This document shows, one piece after another, positions 1-10,342 of a DNA stretch of 32,611 nt. The notes beneath the pieces were generated by a model. The model had not been told where the DNA came from. It saw nothing but the letters and a program-made list of their open reading frames with translations, and searched no databases. The position numbers and the translations under genes were made by a program. Source of the stretch: Bacteroidota bacterium. Its GTDB lineage: Bacteria; Bacteroidota; Bacteroidia; NS11-12g; UBA955. Positions within the stretch are counted from its first letter, which is position 1. Each line of letters opens with the position of its first letter. The stretch spans positions 1 to 32,611 of the forward strand of contig CANFXY010000016.1 in the NCBI GenBank assembly GCA_947451105.1, written 5' to 3'.

Positions 1-3000
1 GAAGGTTCATCTCCATTAAGAGATCCTGTCTTAGGATATGCATTTTTAAATGTAAATAATTTAAAAACTAAACTAAGAAGTATTCCGTTAAATTGCACGA
101 CAACAGTTGTAAAATCATTTTGGCAGTTATATGAGAGGCAGCGTCTAGCATACGGACTGAATGCAGTTGACACTTGTTCAGATAATCTGTTTTGGCCACT
201 TTTAAGAGCTCATTATTTACAACAAAAACGAGAATGGTTAACAACATACTACAATGATTCTTGTAAGTTAGGTGTAATATGTGGTAAAGAGGTTGGAGGA
301 ATTAGAATAAGACATTTTTTAATAAATTCCACTCAAGATATAGCATGGACTGAGAATGACATAAATTATGTTGCAGATCAAAATAAATTTAAATTTGAAG
401 ATGGCTGCAATCCAACTCAACTTGAAGAAAAGATTGATGAGCAGATTGATTCTATGTGCCAACAAAGATGCGAAGCAAATGTAGAAACATGGTTGCTAAA
501 ACTTGCTTCTTGCCCTTCAATTCAAAATCTTGATGCCACAGAATTGAAAACCTTAAGAGGAGATTTGCAAACATTATGTCAAAGTGGTTGCGATTTAAAT
601 AATCCATATGGTGCAGTAACTAGAAATCCTCTTGCTAATACCACCTTTTATCCATTTGTTAATATAGCAGATGTGTTAAAAAAGAACCTAGGAGAAGAAT
701 GGTTTGTGAAAGGCATATGTGATGATTTGTTGATTGACTTCCCTTTAGAATACGGACACGATTACTTAGCAACTGAGGACCCAGATGCAGACACTTGTGC
801 TTGCAATGGTAAAAAAGAAGTACCGCAAAGTAGAAGATGTCCTGAGACGGAATACGACTCACTAAAACTGAGTGACTGTGCTTGCGATAAAAACGCTCCA
901 TTGAAACAAGAATTACTTGCAGGTAAACCAATAGATGATAAATATAAATGTCAAAACTGTATTAGTTGCGATGATATGCAAGAACCGGTTAGGCAGTTTT
1001 TATTGAAATACCAACCTGAGCAACAAGCTGATTCTGCAGTTTATCAAAAACTATTACAAACTTGGCTAAACAGACATTTTAAATTTAATTTAACATATGA
1101 AGAATACGAAAATTATGCCTACCAATGTTTAGATACATTTACCAAGCATTCTTGGGTCAGCATATGGAATAATGTTGGCATAAATCGTTCTGTTGCATCA
1201 AATGGGTTTAATATATTTGATTTGATAAGCGATACAAGCCTTAAAGTTGAAATAGTAAACAATCAAGATTATGAACACTCAAATGCAGATTTTCAGTATT
1301 ATTATTCATTCAACGAGCGCCCCAAATATCCTCAATACTTAATGAGTTCTTCTGATGGAGCTTTGTTGAGTATGGATATACAAATAAGCGCATCTGTTCA
1401 AGAAGTAAAAAATATTGCATGTGCTTGTGAAAAGGTTTTGAATGTATATAAGCTTTTACAAGGTCCTCCTGTTTCAGGTAATACTGCAACACAATTATAC
1501 AATCAATTATATGGAACACCTCCATCATGTTTAAATCCAATTGCAGATATTAATACTTTTTGCAGCCAATTATGGAATATGAATTCTGCAAGTGCTTCTG
1601 AACCTATTGGACACCATGAAGGAGATAAATTTAATGCCAATCAAATCAACTATATAGATAATCAAGTACAAAATTCATCAAGTAGTTTTATAAATTGTTT
1701 GAAAGATTATACTTGCACTGAGTTGCCAGAAAAGCAGACTGAGCAAAGTTATATTGATACTTGTGGTTGTAATATGCTAAAGCTTTTGCACAACCAATGG
1801 CTATTGGCAGGCGGAAAATCAGGTACTGGTTTGGAGTATAAAGAGTACATTTATCAGCAAAAAGGGGTCAATCCGGATAATCCATTAGATATTTTGAATG
1901 AATGTGATAAATATATCAAGTCTGATTTTGATAAGGATGAGGATGGGAATACTTCCAGTTGGGTTTTAGGACATAATTATTGGTCTGCCATAAGCAAAGA
2001 GAATTTAGATAAATTTGCTTTGAATAAAAATTTAAGGGTTCCAAAATCTTTCAATTGTGCGCCTTCTAACACAAAAGATACTGTAAAAGTTCCAATTAAT
2101 AATAATTGTATTAAGCTTACAGACTGCAACAGTATGCGTCTACTTATAGACCAATATCTTCAAGACCATCCATTGCCTGATGGGGAAAGTTCTTGGAGCA
2201 ATTATAAGTATCCTGGATGTGGTGATAACAATCCTTCTCTAGGAGCATTTGATTTGTTGGGAAATGTAACTCAGATGGAAACTGAAATTAGTAAAAGAGA
2301 GAATGAGAATTTTATATTTAACCAAAGGTTGTTAATTATTGGCGCTGGCTCAGGAAGTTCTACTCCTCCTAATTCACAAGTAGGAATTGATGCATTAAAA
2401 AATTGGAAAAATGATTTTAAAACATGGTTTTTAGCATTGCACAAAAAATGTGAACCAATGCCAGAGAATGTTAATTTTGAATACCTCATGGGCTTTTACA
2501 GCATTTGTAAACCACAATGCTACAGCAGTAATAAAATTACTTCTCCGAAATGTGCGAATTGTTATGAATTAGATACCTTATGGTTAAAAGCCTTTGTTAA
2601 GTATAATAATCAAGTAATGACAACATTAAGTAGTACAAATTTAAATCGATTGGTAGATAGCAAATGGTATTTTTATTCTTCTGATTTAAGTAATGCCTAC
2701 AAGAATATTCCTGAGTTTTACAACAGCTTCATATATGAGAATAGAAACTATAAGCAAAATTTAAAATACAATATTGTGGATTTCAAGTATCCTTATATTA
2801 GGCTTCAAATTCCTGATAACAATGGGTACTTGTTGGATTATTCCATGGAGTACCAAGGTAGTACAGATTGGATAAATTATGGAAGAATTACCAATTTTAA
2901 AAATCCAAGAGCTGTAAGACAGCAGAATTGTGACCCAGTTCAATACTTTTATGTTGACGTTGAGCAAGAAATTGATCCAAAGTATTGGGATAATTCTACT

Positions 3001-6000
3001 TTGCCATTAGGGGAGGAAAAATGTCCAGATTGCCCCAATTACACAAACCCATCTAATGGATCACAGAATTGTTTTAAAACATTCACTCTGTTGGTTAGAG
3101 TCAATACAAAAAATATATTGAAGCAAGTTCAATGTTTAAGTTGTGCAAAATTGTGTAATAAACCCATAAACCGTATGCAGGAGTTTGTACAGGACGAATG
3201 TGAACAGTTTGAATTGCAAACTGCTTCTCAGAATGCAATGATGGGATATAACAGTTATCTTTTAGATCAGTCAAGACTTTTTGATAGTTTATACACTGCA
3301 AAATGTTTTGCTGCGAAAGACACATTAAAAATTAGATACAAAGCCAAACAATACCATTATACTTTGTATTATTATGACAGAGCGGGAAATTTATGTAAAA
3401 CAGTTCCGCCAGAGGGGGTTGATATTGACAATGTAAGTTTAAGTCAGTCTGATAGGCAATATTTGGCCCAATACAGAATAGATAATGTACCTATATATAG
3501 GGCGCAACAAAATACAACTCGAATATTTACCTACCATAGTCTTATTACAAATTACAAGTATAATTCTAGTAATTCGCCTCTTCAGGAATTCTCTCCTGAT
3601 GGAGGCTTAAAAAAGCATTGGTTTGATATTTTGGGTAGAATGGTATTAAGTCAAGATGACAAACAGAGAAGTGGCCAATCGAACAAATATTCTTACTTGA
3701 ATTTTGATAACCTAGGAAGAATTGTTGAAAGCGGGGAGTTTTCTCCAGTAAATTCCGGTACAGCAAGCCATGAAATGTCTGCTGTAAAGTCAAGTTTAAT
3801 AGCCTTCATGGATGTCTCATCAAGTCCTGGAAACAAACATGAGGTTGTAAGGTCTTTTTATGATGTGGTGTCAAATTCTTCTAGGTTAAGCTCATACTTA
3901 AATGTGCTTGGTTTGAATAGTCGCAATAGAATTACTTCAGTAACGTATGAACTGCTTAATGACAATGATAATACAACTTATGATTATTCTAGCAATTTTA
4001 CTTATGATATTCATGGTAACAGTAAGTTAAATATCCAAGACATAAAAGGTTTAGATAATTTAAACGTTAATTTATATACAATTGAGTACAATTATGATTT
4101 GTTATCAGGGAAAACCAATACTATAAGTTATCAAAAAGGTCAAAGTGACCAATTGTATCATAAATATTATTATAATGAAGATATAAGATTAACAAGCGTT
4201 AGCGTTTCTAGGGATGGGTATAATTTTGAAACTGATGCTAAATACTTTTATCTTTTGAACGGGGCAATTGGACGCGTTGAACTGGGTCAATTACTAGTTC
4301 AAGGTTTAGATAATGCCTACACTCTTTCGGGGTCTTTAAAAGGGGTTAATAGTGGCACATTGAATTCTATACATGATATGGGAAGAGATGGTTCTACTGC
4401 GGGGTTCCCTATTTCAGGGAGCAGCAGTAATCCACATCAATTTGTAGCAAGAGATGCCTTTGGATTTAACTTAAAGTATTTTGATGGGGATTATAAGTCT
4501 GTAAGCACCCAAAAGGCAGAGCCGGAAAACATTAATAGTTCATTTAATAGTATGAACCGCAACTTATATAATGGCAATATATCGCAAATGGGCATAGCTC
4601 TACCTGAAATTAGTAGTTTTTGGTCAGGGTCAAATCAAACCATTAATAATGGTAATATTTACCATTATGACCAGCTTAATAGGATTACCAAACACCATGT
4701 ATTTACGCATTTGGATGTAAATAATAACAATTGGCCAAGTACCCTTGCTAATGGAAATAGCCAATACTTTGAAAATTTCAAATACGATGCAAACGGCAAT
4801 ATCACCAATATAAATAGAAACGGAAATCTAAGTGGGACTAATCAGAAAATGGATGGACTGAGCTATTATTATGAAAAAGTTAATTATTCTGTTATTTTAG
4901 GTGGAAGAACAATTTCGCTAACAAAATTGGTAAGCAATAGACTGTACCATGTAAATGATGAAATAGTAGCAAGTTTATATAACAATGATTTTGACAACTC
5001 AACTAATTTCAATTCTTCTAATTTAACTTTAAACAATAATTACACCTATGATGGTAATGGAAACTTGATTTCTGATGTTACAGAGCAGATTCAAGAGATA
5101 CAATGGAACAGTAATGGTAAAATAAAAGCGATTGTTAGAGCGTCTGGAAGTACTAAGCCAGACATTGAATATGGATATAGGTCAGATGGACAAAGGTTGT
5201 ATAAATTGGTAAAGCCAAAAGAAAGTAATGGTACAATAAAGCAAGAATTAAGTTGGGTTTACACTTTTTATGTAAGAGACTTAGAAGGTAATCTGCTGGC
5301 TTCATACGAAAAAAGTATGGAGAGTACTACTGCTTCAAATACCTACAAAGAAAATTATAAAGTTTCATCATGGGATATTTATGGAAGTTCACGTTTAGGT
5401 GCATTATCTGAAAAAAACATTTTGATAAGTAGCAGAGAATTTACTAAATTTGGAACAACAAGTAACGGTTCTTGGGTAGATAGAACCTATACGGGATCGG
5501 CTCAGCTTGCAACTATGAATAATAACATTAAAACAATAACAAGAGGTAATAAACAATTTGAATTGTGTAACCACTTAGGAAATGTATTGGTAACTATTCA
5601 GGACAGAAAACGAAGTGTCGATTTGAATGCCGATAATGCTGCAGACTATTACATGCCATACTTAAGAATAGTTACAAACTATTATGCTTTTGGTAGTGCC
5701 ATGCCAGGTATTGGAGGCTCTGTAAAGGAATGTTCTGTTTCTAGTTCAACCGTAACCTTAAAGAAATTTCCATACTATCATACTTTTAGCAATGACAGCA
5801 TAAGTGGATTTACGCCTGGTTCAGGTGCGAGAACGGTAAGTAATCCTACACACAATGTATTGCATTTGGAATCTGTTTGGAATGCCAGACCTCTTGCCAA
5901 TAAAAGCATCTATTTGAAAAGTGGAGTGACTTATGACTTAAAGTTTAATATAGCTGGTTTTTCAGTAGTAAGTGGTTATTCCCATACGGTAAAGGTTAGA

Positions 6001-7350
6001 ATTTTATTACCAGGAAGTGTATTGTCTTATACTTACACTGTAACTGGTAACCAAACTGTAAACTTTACCAGCAATACAACTGGTTATGTAACAGTTGAGA
6101 TAAGTTCACAAATTAATGGAACAGGTTCTTACTCTATAAATCCATATATTGACATCGATAACTTTAATTTGAGTTGGGATAGTACCTATAATACTTCGGT
6201 AAATAATTGTGGTACCAATCCTGAAAATTATAAATACGGTTTTAATGGTGAGGATTTAGCGATTGAAACTAATGTAGAAGGTTTATATGATTTAGGTGCT
6301 AGGTTTTATAATTCAAGTCTAGGTAGAATGTTTAGTGTTGATCCTTTATCGGATGATTATCCATGGCAATCTCCTTTTGCCTATTGTTACAATAATCCTG
6401 TTTGGGTTATTGATAGAGATGGATTAGGTGAAAACGAAGAAATGACAGGTAAAGTAAAAAAGGGGGAGGGTTTAAGCTCATTTGTCTTAAGGTATAATAT
6501 TAAAGGAGGTAATTTGATTGCGAAAATGGAAGCTATTGCATTAGCTAATCCAAATGTATTTAAGGATTATAAATCTTGGGCTGTAGGGAAAACTGATCAG
6601 GAGAAAAGGGATTATTTTAATAATAAGAATGTAAAGAATTATTTATTAACTCCGGATATGGATCTTATCTTACCTTCAAATACTGTGGTGACAAGATTTT
6701 TCAATATTAAAAGAGAACTCTTAGATGAAGGTCATGTTAATGGAAATCCAGTTAAATATAGAGAAAAAGTTGCAGTATCAAATTCTAATAATACAAGTAA
6801 AAATAGTCCAAATAATGTAAGCAAAGAAAGTAGTAATTGCATTGTCGATTTGTTAAGACAATTTGATGCATGGTCTCAAGGAAACAGTGATCCTTCTCAT
6901 TCAGCGCCTGATGCTGCAGGAGGTGTAATACAGTTAGGGGCAACCGGGGCTGGTATTACTGGAGGCTTTTTTATTGGGATGTCTAGAACTGATGGATTTA
7001 ATTCAGGAGTATATGCTGGCGGGGGATTAAACTTGATAGACTGGTCTGTAAATGCGACAGTCCAATCTGCATCAGGGGATTTCACATGGGAAAATTATAA
7101 AAGTTTTGGAACGAATTACAATATTGGATTTGGTCCAGTTAGTTATGCATTTTCAAGGGGTAATTTACTTTTAAGCTCAAAGACGTCTACCTTTCAAATG
7201 CATGGTATAAGTTTTGGAGTATCAACATTGCCAATAATTAAAGCCTTTAATAAAAATCCTATGAAAATGGTGCAATTCAAAGCTGCAAGTGTAAAAGCAC
7301 CCAATTTCAATTCTGCTTTTAGTCAGACTTTCACTTATAACTTTTTTTAA
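1..7350 (+). CDS. Giant RHS-repeat protein, 5' end outside the window
   Basis: The frame is open from base 1, so the gene begins upstream; the ATG at 454 is only the first internal ATG. At least 2449 residues are visible. The first ~1000 are a cysteine-rich region with recurring modules (short Cys-x-Cys and Cys-x-x-Cys clusters followed by aromatic/leucine helices). Next come YD/RHS-type repeats (for example YYYDRAGNL, FTYDIHGN, YTYDGNGNLI) from about nt 3360 to 6200. The RHS-associated core follows at nt 6227-6430, with YKYGFNGEDL, DLGARFYNSSLGRM, DPLS and a final DRDGLGE. After the core there is a LysM-like stretch (nt 6440-6690, weak) and a Gly/aromatic-rich C-terminal domain (nt ~6900-7347). 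RHS proteins build a shell around a variable C-terminal effector; export and target are not shown here. I see no T9SS tail. The following gene starts on the next base and could encode its immunity protein. Confidence 0.9.
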   Translation, partial: EGSSPLRDPVLGYAFLNVNNLKTKLRSIPLNCTTTVVKSFWQLYERQRLAYGLNAVDTCSDNLFWPLLRAHYLQQKREWLTTYYNDSCKLGVICGKEVGGIRIRHFLINSTQDIAWTENDINYVADQNKFKFEDGCNPTQLEEKIDEQIDSMCQQRCEANVETWLLKLASCPSIQNLDATELKTLRGDLQTLCQSGCDLNNPYGAVTRNPLANTTFYPFVNIADVLKKNLGEEWFVKGICDDLLIDFPLEYGHDYLATEDPDADTCACNGKKEVPQSRRCPETEYDSLKLSDCACDKNAPLKQELLAGKPIDDKYKCQNCISCDDMQEPVRQFLLKYQPEQQADSAVYQKLLQTWLNRHFKFNLTYEEYENYAYQCLDTFTKHSWVSIWNNVGINRSVASNGFNIFDLISDTSLKVEIVNNQDYEHSNADFQYYYSFNERPKYPQYLMSSSDGALLSMDIQISASVQEVKNIACACEKVLNVYKLLQGPPVSGNTATQLYNQLYGTPPSCLNPIADINTFCSQLWNMNSASASEPIGHHEGDKFNANQINYIDNQVQNSSSSFINCLKDYTCTELPEKQTEQSYIDTCGCNMLKLLHNQWLLAGGKSGTGLEYKEYIYQQKGVNPDNPLDILNECDKYIKSDFDKDEDGNTSSWVLGHNYWSAISKENLDKFALNKNLRVPKSFNCAPSNTKDTVKVPINNNCIKLTDCNSMRLLIDQYLQDHPLPDGESSWSNYKYPGCGDNNPSLGAFDLLGNVTQMETEISKRENENFIFNQRLLIIGAGSGSSTPPNSQVGIDALKNWKNDFKTWFLALHKKCEPMPENVNFEYLMGFYSICKPQCYSSNKITSPKCANCYELDTLWLKAFVKYNNQVMTTLSSTNLNRLVDSKWYFYSSDLSNAYKNIPEFYNSFIYENRNYKQNLKYNIVDFKYPYIRLQIPDNNGYLLDYSMEYQGSTDWINYGRITNFKNPRAVRQQNCDPVQYFYVDVEQEIDPKYWDNSTLPLGEEKCPDCPNYTNPSNGSQNCFKTFTLLVRVNTKNILKQVQCLSCAKLCNKPINRMQEFVQDECEQFELQTASQNAMMGYNSYLLDQSRLFDSLYTAKCFAAKDTLKIRYKAKQYHYTLYYYDRAGNLCKTVPPEGVDIDNVSLSQSDRQYLAQYRIDNVPIYRAQQNTTRIFTYHSLITNYKYNSSNSPLQEFSPDGGLKKHWFDILGRMVLSQDDKQRSGQSNKYSYLNFDNLGRIVESGEFSPVNSGTASHEMSAVKSSLIAFMDVSSSPGNKHEVVRSFYDVVSNSSRLSSYLNVLGLNSRNRITSVTYELLNDNDNTTYDYSSNFTYDIHGNSKLNIQDIKGLDNLNVNLYTIEYNYDLLSGKTNTISYQKGQSDQLYHKYYYNEDIRLTSVSVSRDGYNFETDAKYFYLLNGAIGRVELGQLLVQGLDNAYTLSGSLKGVNSGTLNSIHDMGRDGSTAGFPISGSSSNPHQFVARDAFGFNLKYFDGDYKSVSTQKAEPENINSSFNSMNRNLYNGNISQMGIALPEISSFWSGSNQTINNGNIYHYDQLNRITKHHVFTHLDVNNNNWPSTLANGNSQYFENFKYDANGNITNINRNGNLSGTNQKMDGLSYYYEKVNYSVILGGRTISLTKLVSNRLYHVNDEIVASLYNNDFDNSTNFNSSNLTLNNNYTYDGNGNLISDVTEQIQEIQWNSNGKIKAIVRASGSTKPDIEYGYRSDGQRLYKLVKPKESNGTIKQELSWVYTFYVRDLEGNLLASYEKSMESTTASNTYKENYKVSSWDIYGSSRLGALSEKNILISSREFTKFGTTSNGSWVDRTYTGSAQLATMNNNIKTITRGNKQFELCNHLGNVLVTIQDRKRSVDLNADNAADYYMPYLRIVTNYYAFGSAMPGIGGSVKECSVSSSTVTLKKFPYYHTFSNDSISGFTPGSGARTVSNPTHNVLHLESVWNARPLANKSIYLKSGVTYDLKFNIAGFSVVSGYSHTVKVRILLPGSVLSYTYTVTGNQTVNFTSNTTGYVTVEISSQINGTGSYSINPYIDIDNFNLSWDSTYNTSVNNCGTNPENYKYGFNGEDLAIETNVEGLYDLGARFYNSSLGRMFSVDPLSDDYPWQSPFAYCYNNPVWVIDRDGLGENEEMTGKVKKGEGLSSFVLRYNIKGGNLIAKMEAIALANPNVFKDYKSWAVGKTDQEKRDYFNNKNVKNYLLTPDMDLILPSNTVVTRFFNIKRELLDEGHVNGNPVKYREKVAVSNSNNTSKNSPNNVSKESSNCIVDLLRQFDAWSQGNSDPSHSAPDAAGGVIQLGATGAGITGGFFIGMSRTDGFNSGVYAGGGLNLIDWSVNATVQSASGDFTWENYKSFGTNYNIGFGPVSYAFSRGNLLLSSKTSTFQMHGISFGVSTLPIIKAFNKNPMKMVQFKAASVKAPNFNSAFSQTFTYNFF

Positions 7351-7758
7351 ATGAAAATTAAATTTTTTAAAGTTGTTATTAGGATTTTGATACCTTTAAT
7401 TATGTTGCAATTAGTTTCATTAGAGTATCGATTTTTTTATAATTTAAATATAAATTGTGGAAGAGTTTCAAGGATAGTAAAAGTTTCAGAAATGAAAGGG
7501 CAACCGGCAATTATTGTGAAAGGTTCTAAGGAATATTATACCATATATGAATATTTTTTGATTTTGCCTACTATAAAAGATATTGAAGTTGGGGATTATA
7601 TTATTAAACCTAAGCATTGTTTCGATTTTCTTTTAATTAAGTCTAATGGGGAGAAGTTGATAATTAAAGGAGATATAATTTATTGGGTTGCAACTTATTT
7701 GTATTTTATGCCTCCAATGTGCACGGAACAAGAATTGTATAAATTAAAATGCAAATAA
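7351..7758 (+). CDS. Small membrane-anchored protein, possible RHS immunity protein
   Basis: 135 aa, unrecognised. The ATG directly follows the RHS stop codon with no spacer, and the 3' end overlaps the next gene by 10 nt, so it is probably co-translated. The N-terminus is basic (MKIKFFKVVIR) followed by a hydrophobic segment at about residues 11-27, which fits an inner-membrane anchor or an uncleaved signal. The remainder is short beta-prone stretches (RIVKVSEMKG, PAIIVKGSKEYYTIYEY, DIEVGDYIIKPKHC, GEKLIIKGDIIYW), which suggests a small beta-rich extracytoplasmic domain. Base composition is strikingly AT-rich even for this window, which fits recent acquisition. A cognate immunity protein for the RHS C-terminal domain is an inference from position alone. 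A structural or assembly partner is the alternative. Confidence 0.65.
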   Translation: MKIKFFKVVIRILIPLIMLQLVSLEYRFFYNLNINCGRVSRIVKVSEMKGQPAIIVKGSKEYYTIYEYFLILPTIKDIEVGDYIIKPKHCFDFLLIKSNGEKLIIKGDIIYWVATYLYFMPPMCTEQELYKLKCK

Positions 7759-10310
7759 GAGTTATAATTTTGGGATTAGTTATTTTTGGTTTTTTTGTCA
7801 GAATACAATCACAAACTACCATCCCGTCCAACACCGCCCTTCACGGCACACTTTCTAAAACTTCCTCCCCCTATTATGTCAAAGGCAACATTTATGTCCC
7901 TAAAGACTCAACGTTAATTATTGAAGCTGGAGTGCAAATACGTTTCGATGGAAAGTATCAAATGTCTGTTTATGGTAAAATTAAGGCATTGGGAGCAGAA
8001 GGAGATACCATTAGGTTTTATCCCTTAGATACCAATAATAGATGGAAGGGAATTCGGTTTTATGGTCAAGGTAAAATAAGCGATAGTGCAATATTTAAAT
8101 ATTGTAAGTTTGAAGGAGCAGGTCCAAAAGTTACTTACTTTGAGTCCTGTTTGTATTTAACCCAAGGCCATTTTAGAGTCAACCATTGTTTTTTTACAAA
8201 TAACAATGGTGTAATTTTTTCAAATTCTTTGAGAGCAGATTCGGTTTTAAGTCTAATTGTAAAAGATTGCTATTTCTTTAGGAATAAGAATATCAATAAA
8301 AACCCTAGTGTTTTATATGGTGTGGGCGGTACAATGGGTATATCAAAAGGAAAAGTAATCAATTGTAAATTTGTAGAGAATGTTTCCCGAAATCCGTTAT
8401 ACGGTCAAGATGAATATGAAGTTAATGGTTTTGGTTCAGGTGGGACGCTTATTTTATTTGACGTAAATCAACCAAATTCAAGTGCAGAAATAAATTCATG
8501 TACTTTTTTAAGGAATTCTTGTGGATTGCAAGGTGCTGGTATAGGCATTGGTTATTTGAAGTCTTCGAAGTTGCTTATCAAAAATTGTGAATTCAAAGAA
8601 AACAATACTGGTCGTTATGGAGCTGTTACGTTTTTAGGTAATAACAATTCCATAAAAGGCTATCTAAAAATAACCATTGACTCGTGTAGTTTTATAGGAA
8701 ATACTGCGGCAAATACCACAACAGGCCCAGGTGATGCAGCTGCTTTATGTGTTGCAGCTTTTGCTTCTTATGATTCATTGATAGTTAAGAATTGTGTATT
8801 TAGTAAAAATGTGTCTTTTTTTAATTGTTTAATCTTTGGAAATCAAAATGAGAAGAATTTGTTTCTTATTAACAATACATTTAAGAACAATTACTCAGGA
8901 TGTGTTAATTCAAGGGTAAACAGTCAATTGTATTCCATTGGAAATAAGTATTACAATAATTTATGGGGTAATTATATAGTCGTTAAAAGCGTTGATAATC
9001 AATTCTATTCTATTAATGACTTGTATGCTTTCAACGGTTTTAATACAGACACATTAAAGTTAGCGCAAATTTGGAAAAAGAAATATGATGGTTTGAATTT
9101 TATGAAAGCAGAGCCAGGTTCTGCAAATGATGCTACTGTAGGTTCGGTATACAGAAACTGTATATTTTGGAGTAATAGATTTTATGGTGGCAAATTAAAC
9201 CATTTAGTCAGTTATGGCACAAAGTTTCAAGAAGTGAGCAATTGTATTTTTGAAGGTCATGTCGATTCAACAGTGACGGTTTCTTGCGACACTTGTCACT
9301 ACCCATACAAATACAATATCAAAAACAGAAGTAATCTATACTACAATGACCCCGTTTTTGTAAAACCACCTTCAGATTTTGGTCCAGATGCCAATACAGA
9401 TAGTGTTGATTTTCGTTTGGTGAATTCATGCACCCAATTGTCTCCTGCTTACAATACAGGTATAAATTCTGCCATTGCAGATTGGGCGAATTATACTGAT
9501 TTTGATGGCAAACCAAGAATCAATTGCGACACCATAGATATTGGACCTTATGAAATACCAAGTCAATTCCACCGAATTAATATCTTAAAAGAACCAAGAG
9601 ACAGCAGTTATTGTGACAACGAAATGTCAATTTCATTAGTAACTACATGTAATCCCAATCCTGCTTTTACTTGGCAAAAAATGCAAGGAAGCGCATGGTC
9701 GACAGTTGCAAATAGCCAATCGTCAACCTACAATTCCAACACTCTGCAATCGGGCACTTACAGAGCCATTTATACCCAAACCAATTGTCAAATAGCAGAC
9801 ACCTCTTTGCCATTTAATATCGTTTTGAAACCTTCTCCAAAACCATATTTGGGTAGAGATACAACAATAGAACAAAAGGTAAGTTTGCTATTAAATGCAG
9901 GAAACTTTAGCACGTATTTATGGCAAGATAACTCCAATGCTCAAACATATTCAGTAAGTGGTAATAAGCAAGGGATTAGCAAAAAGACATATTGGGTTCA
10001 AGTAGGTTCTAATAATGGCTGCTGGGGAAGAGACAGCATCAATATAACAGTGACATGGAACAGCGCTGTTCAATCACTTTATAAACTAGGTTGGAATATT
10101 TACCCTAATCCAACAAGGGACATTATTAACATTACAAACGCCGATAATCAAGCGTATAAATGGACAATTTACAATGCTATGGGGCAATTGTTGTTCCATG
10201 GTAATGAATCTAATGTTATAGATCTTTCAACAGTGCCACAGGGTGTTTATTTGATACGCATACAATCTGATGGAATCGATGAGACCATACAAGTAAGTAA
10301 GTTGGAATAA
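7749..10310 (+). CDS. Secreted right-handed beta-helix protein with T9SS type A sorting domain
   Basis: 853 aa. A signal peptide is visible at residues 1-21 (MQIRVIILGLVIFGFF..IQSQ). Residues ~40-600 carry repeated short beta/Asn/Gly-rich rungs of the parallel beta-helix type (for example VINCKFVENVS, INSCTFLRNSCG, IKNCEFKENNTG, IDSCSFIGNTA), ending in a DIGPYE motif typical of beta-helix proteins with a choice-of-anchor region. Two Ig/PKD-like domains follow (~615-690 and ~695-770). The last ~74 residues are a T9SS type A tail: NIYPNPTRDIINI, YNAMGQLLF, LSTVPQGVYLIRI. The family is exported by Sec, then crosses the outer membrane through T9SS and is attached to or released from the surface. 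The start overlaps the previous gene by 10 nt. Ligand or enzymatic activity is not evident; an adhesin or polysaccharide-binding role is possible. Confidence 0.88.
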   Translation: MQIRVIILGLVIFGFFVRIQSQTTIPSNTALHGTLSKTSSPYYVKGNIYVPKDSTLIIEAGVQIRFDGKYQMSVYGKIKALGAEGDTIRFYPLDTNNRWKGIRFYGQGKISDSAIFKYCKFEGAGPKVTYFESCLYLTQGHFRVNHCFFTNNNGVIFSNSLRADSVLSLIVKDCYFFRNKNINKNPSVLYGVGGTMGISKGKVINCKFVENVSRNPLYGQDEYEVNGFGSGGTLILFDVNQPNSSAEINSCTFLRNSCGLQGAGIGIGYLKSSKLLIKNCEFKENNTGRYGAVTFLGNNNSIKGYLKITIDSCSFIGNTAANTTTGPGDAAALCVAAFASYDSLIVKNCVFSKNVSFFNCLIFGNQNEKNLFLINNTFKNNYSGCVNSRVNSQLYSIGNKYYNNLWGNYIVVKSVDNQFYSINDLYAFNGFNTDTLKLAQIWKKKYDGLNFMKAEPGSANDATVGSVYRNCIFWSNRFYGGKLNHLVSYGTKFQEVSNCIFEGHVDSTVTVSCDTCHYPYKYNIKNRSNLYYNDPVFVKPPSDFGPDANTDSVDFRLVNSCTQLSPAYNTGINSAIADWANYTDFDGKPRINCDTIDIGPYEIPSQFHRINILKEPRDSSYCDNEMSISLVTTCNPNPAFTWQKMQGSAWSTVANSQSSTYNSNTLQSGTYRAIYTQTNCQIADTSLPFNIVLKPSPKPYLGRDTTIEQKVSLLLNAGNFSTYLWQDNSNAQTYSVSGNKQGISKKTYWVQVGSNNGCWGRDSINITVTWNSAVQSLYKLGWNIYPNPTRDIINITNADNQAYKWTIYNAMGQLLFHGNESNVIDLSTVPQGVYLIRIQSDGIDETIQVSKLE

Positions 10311-10342
10311 ATCTGATCTAAACTAAAAGCCTTTTAAAACTA

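Noticed and set aside
454-7350. RHS gene starting at the ATG at 454
   Set aside because: The same frame is open with protein-like sequence, including Cys-rich modules, all the way to base 1; 454 is an internal methionine.
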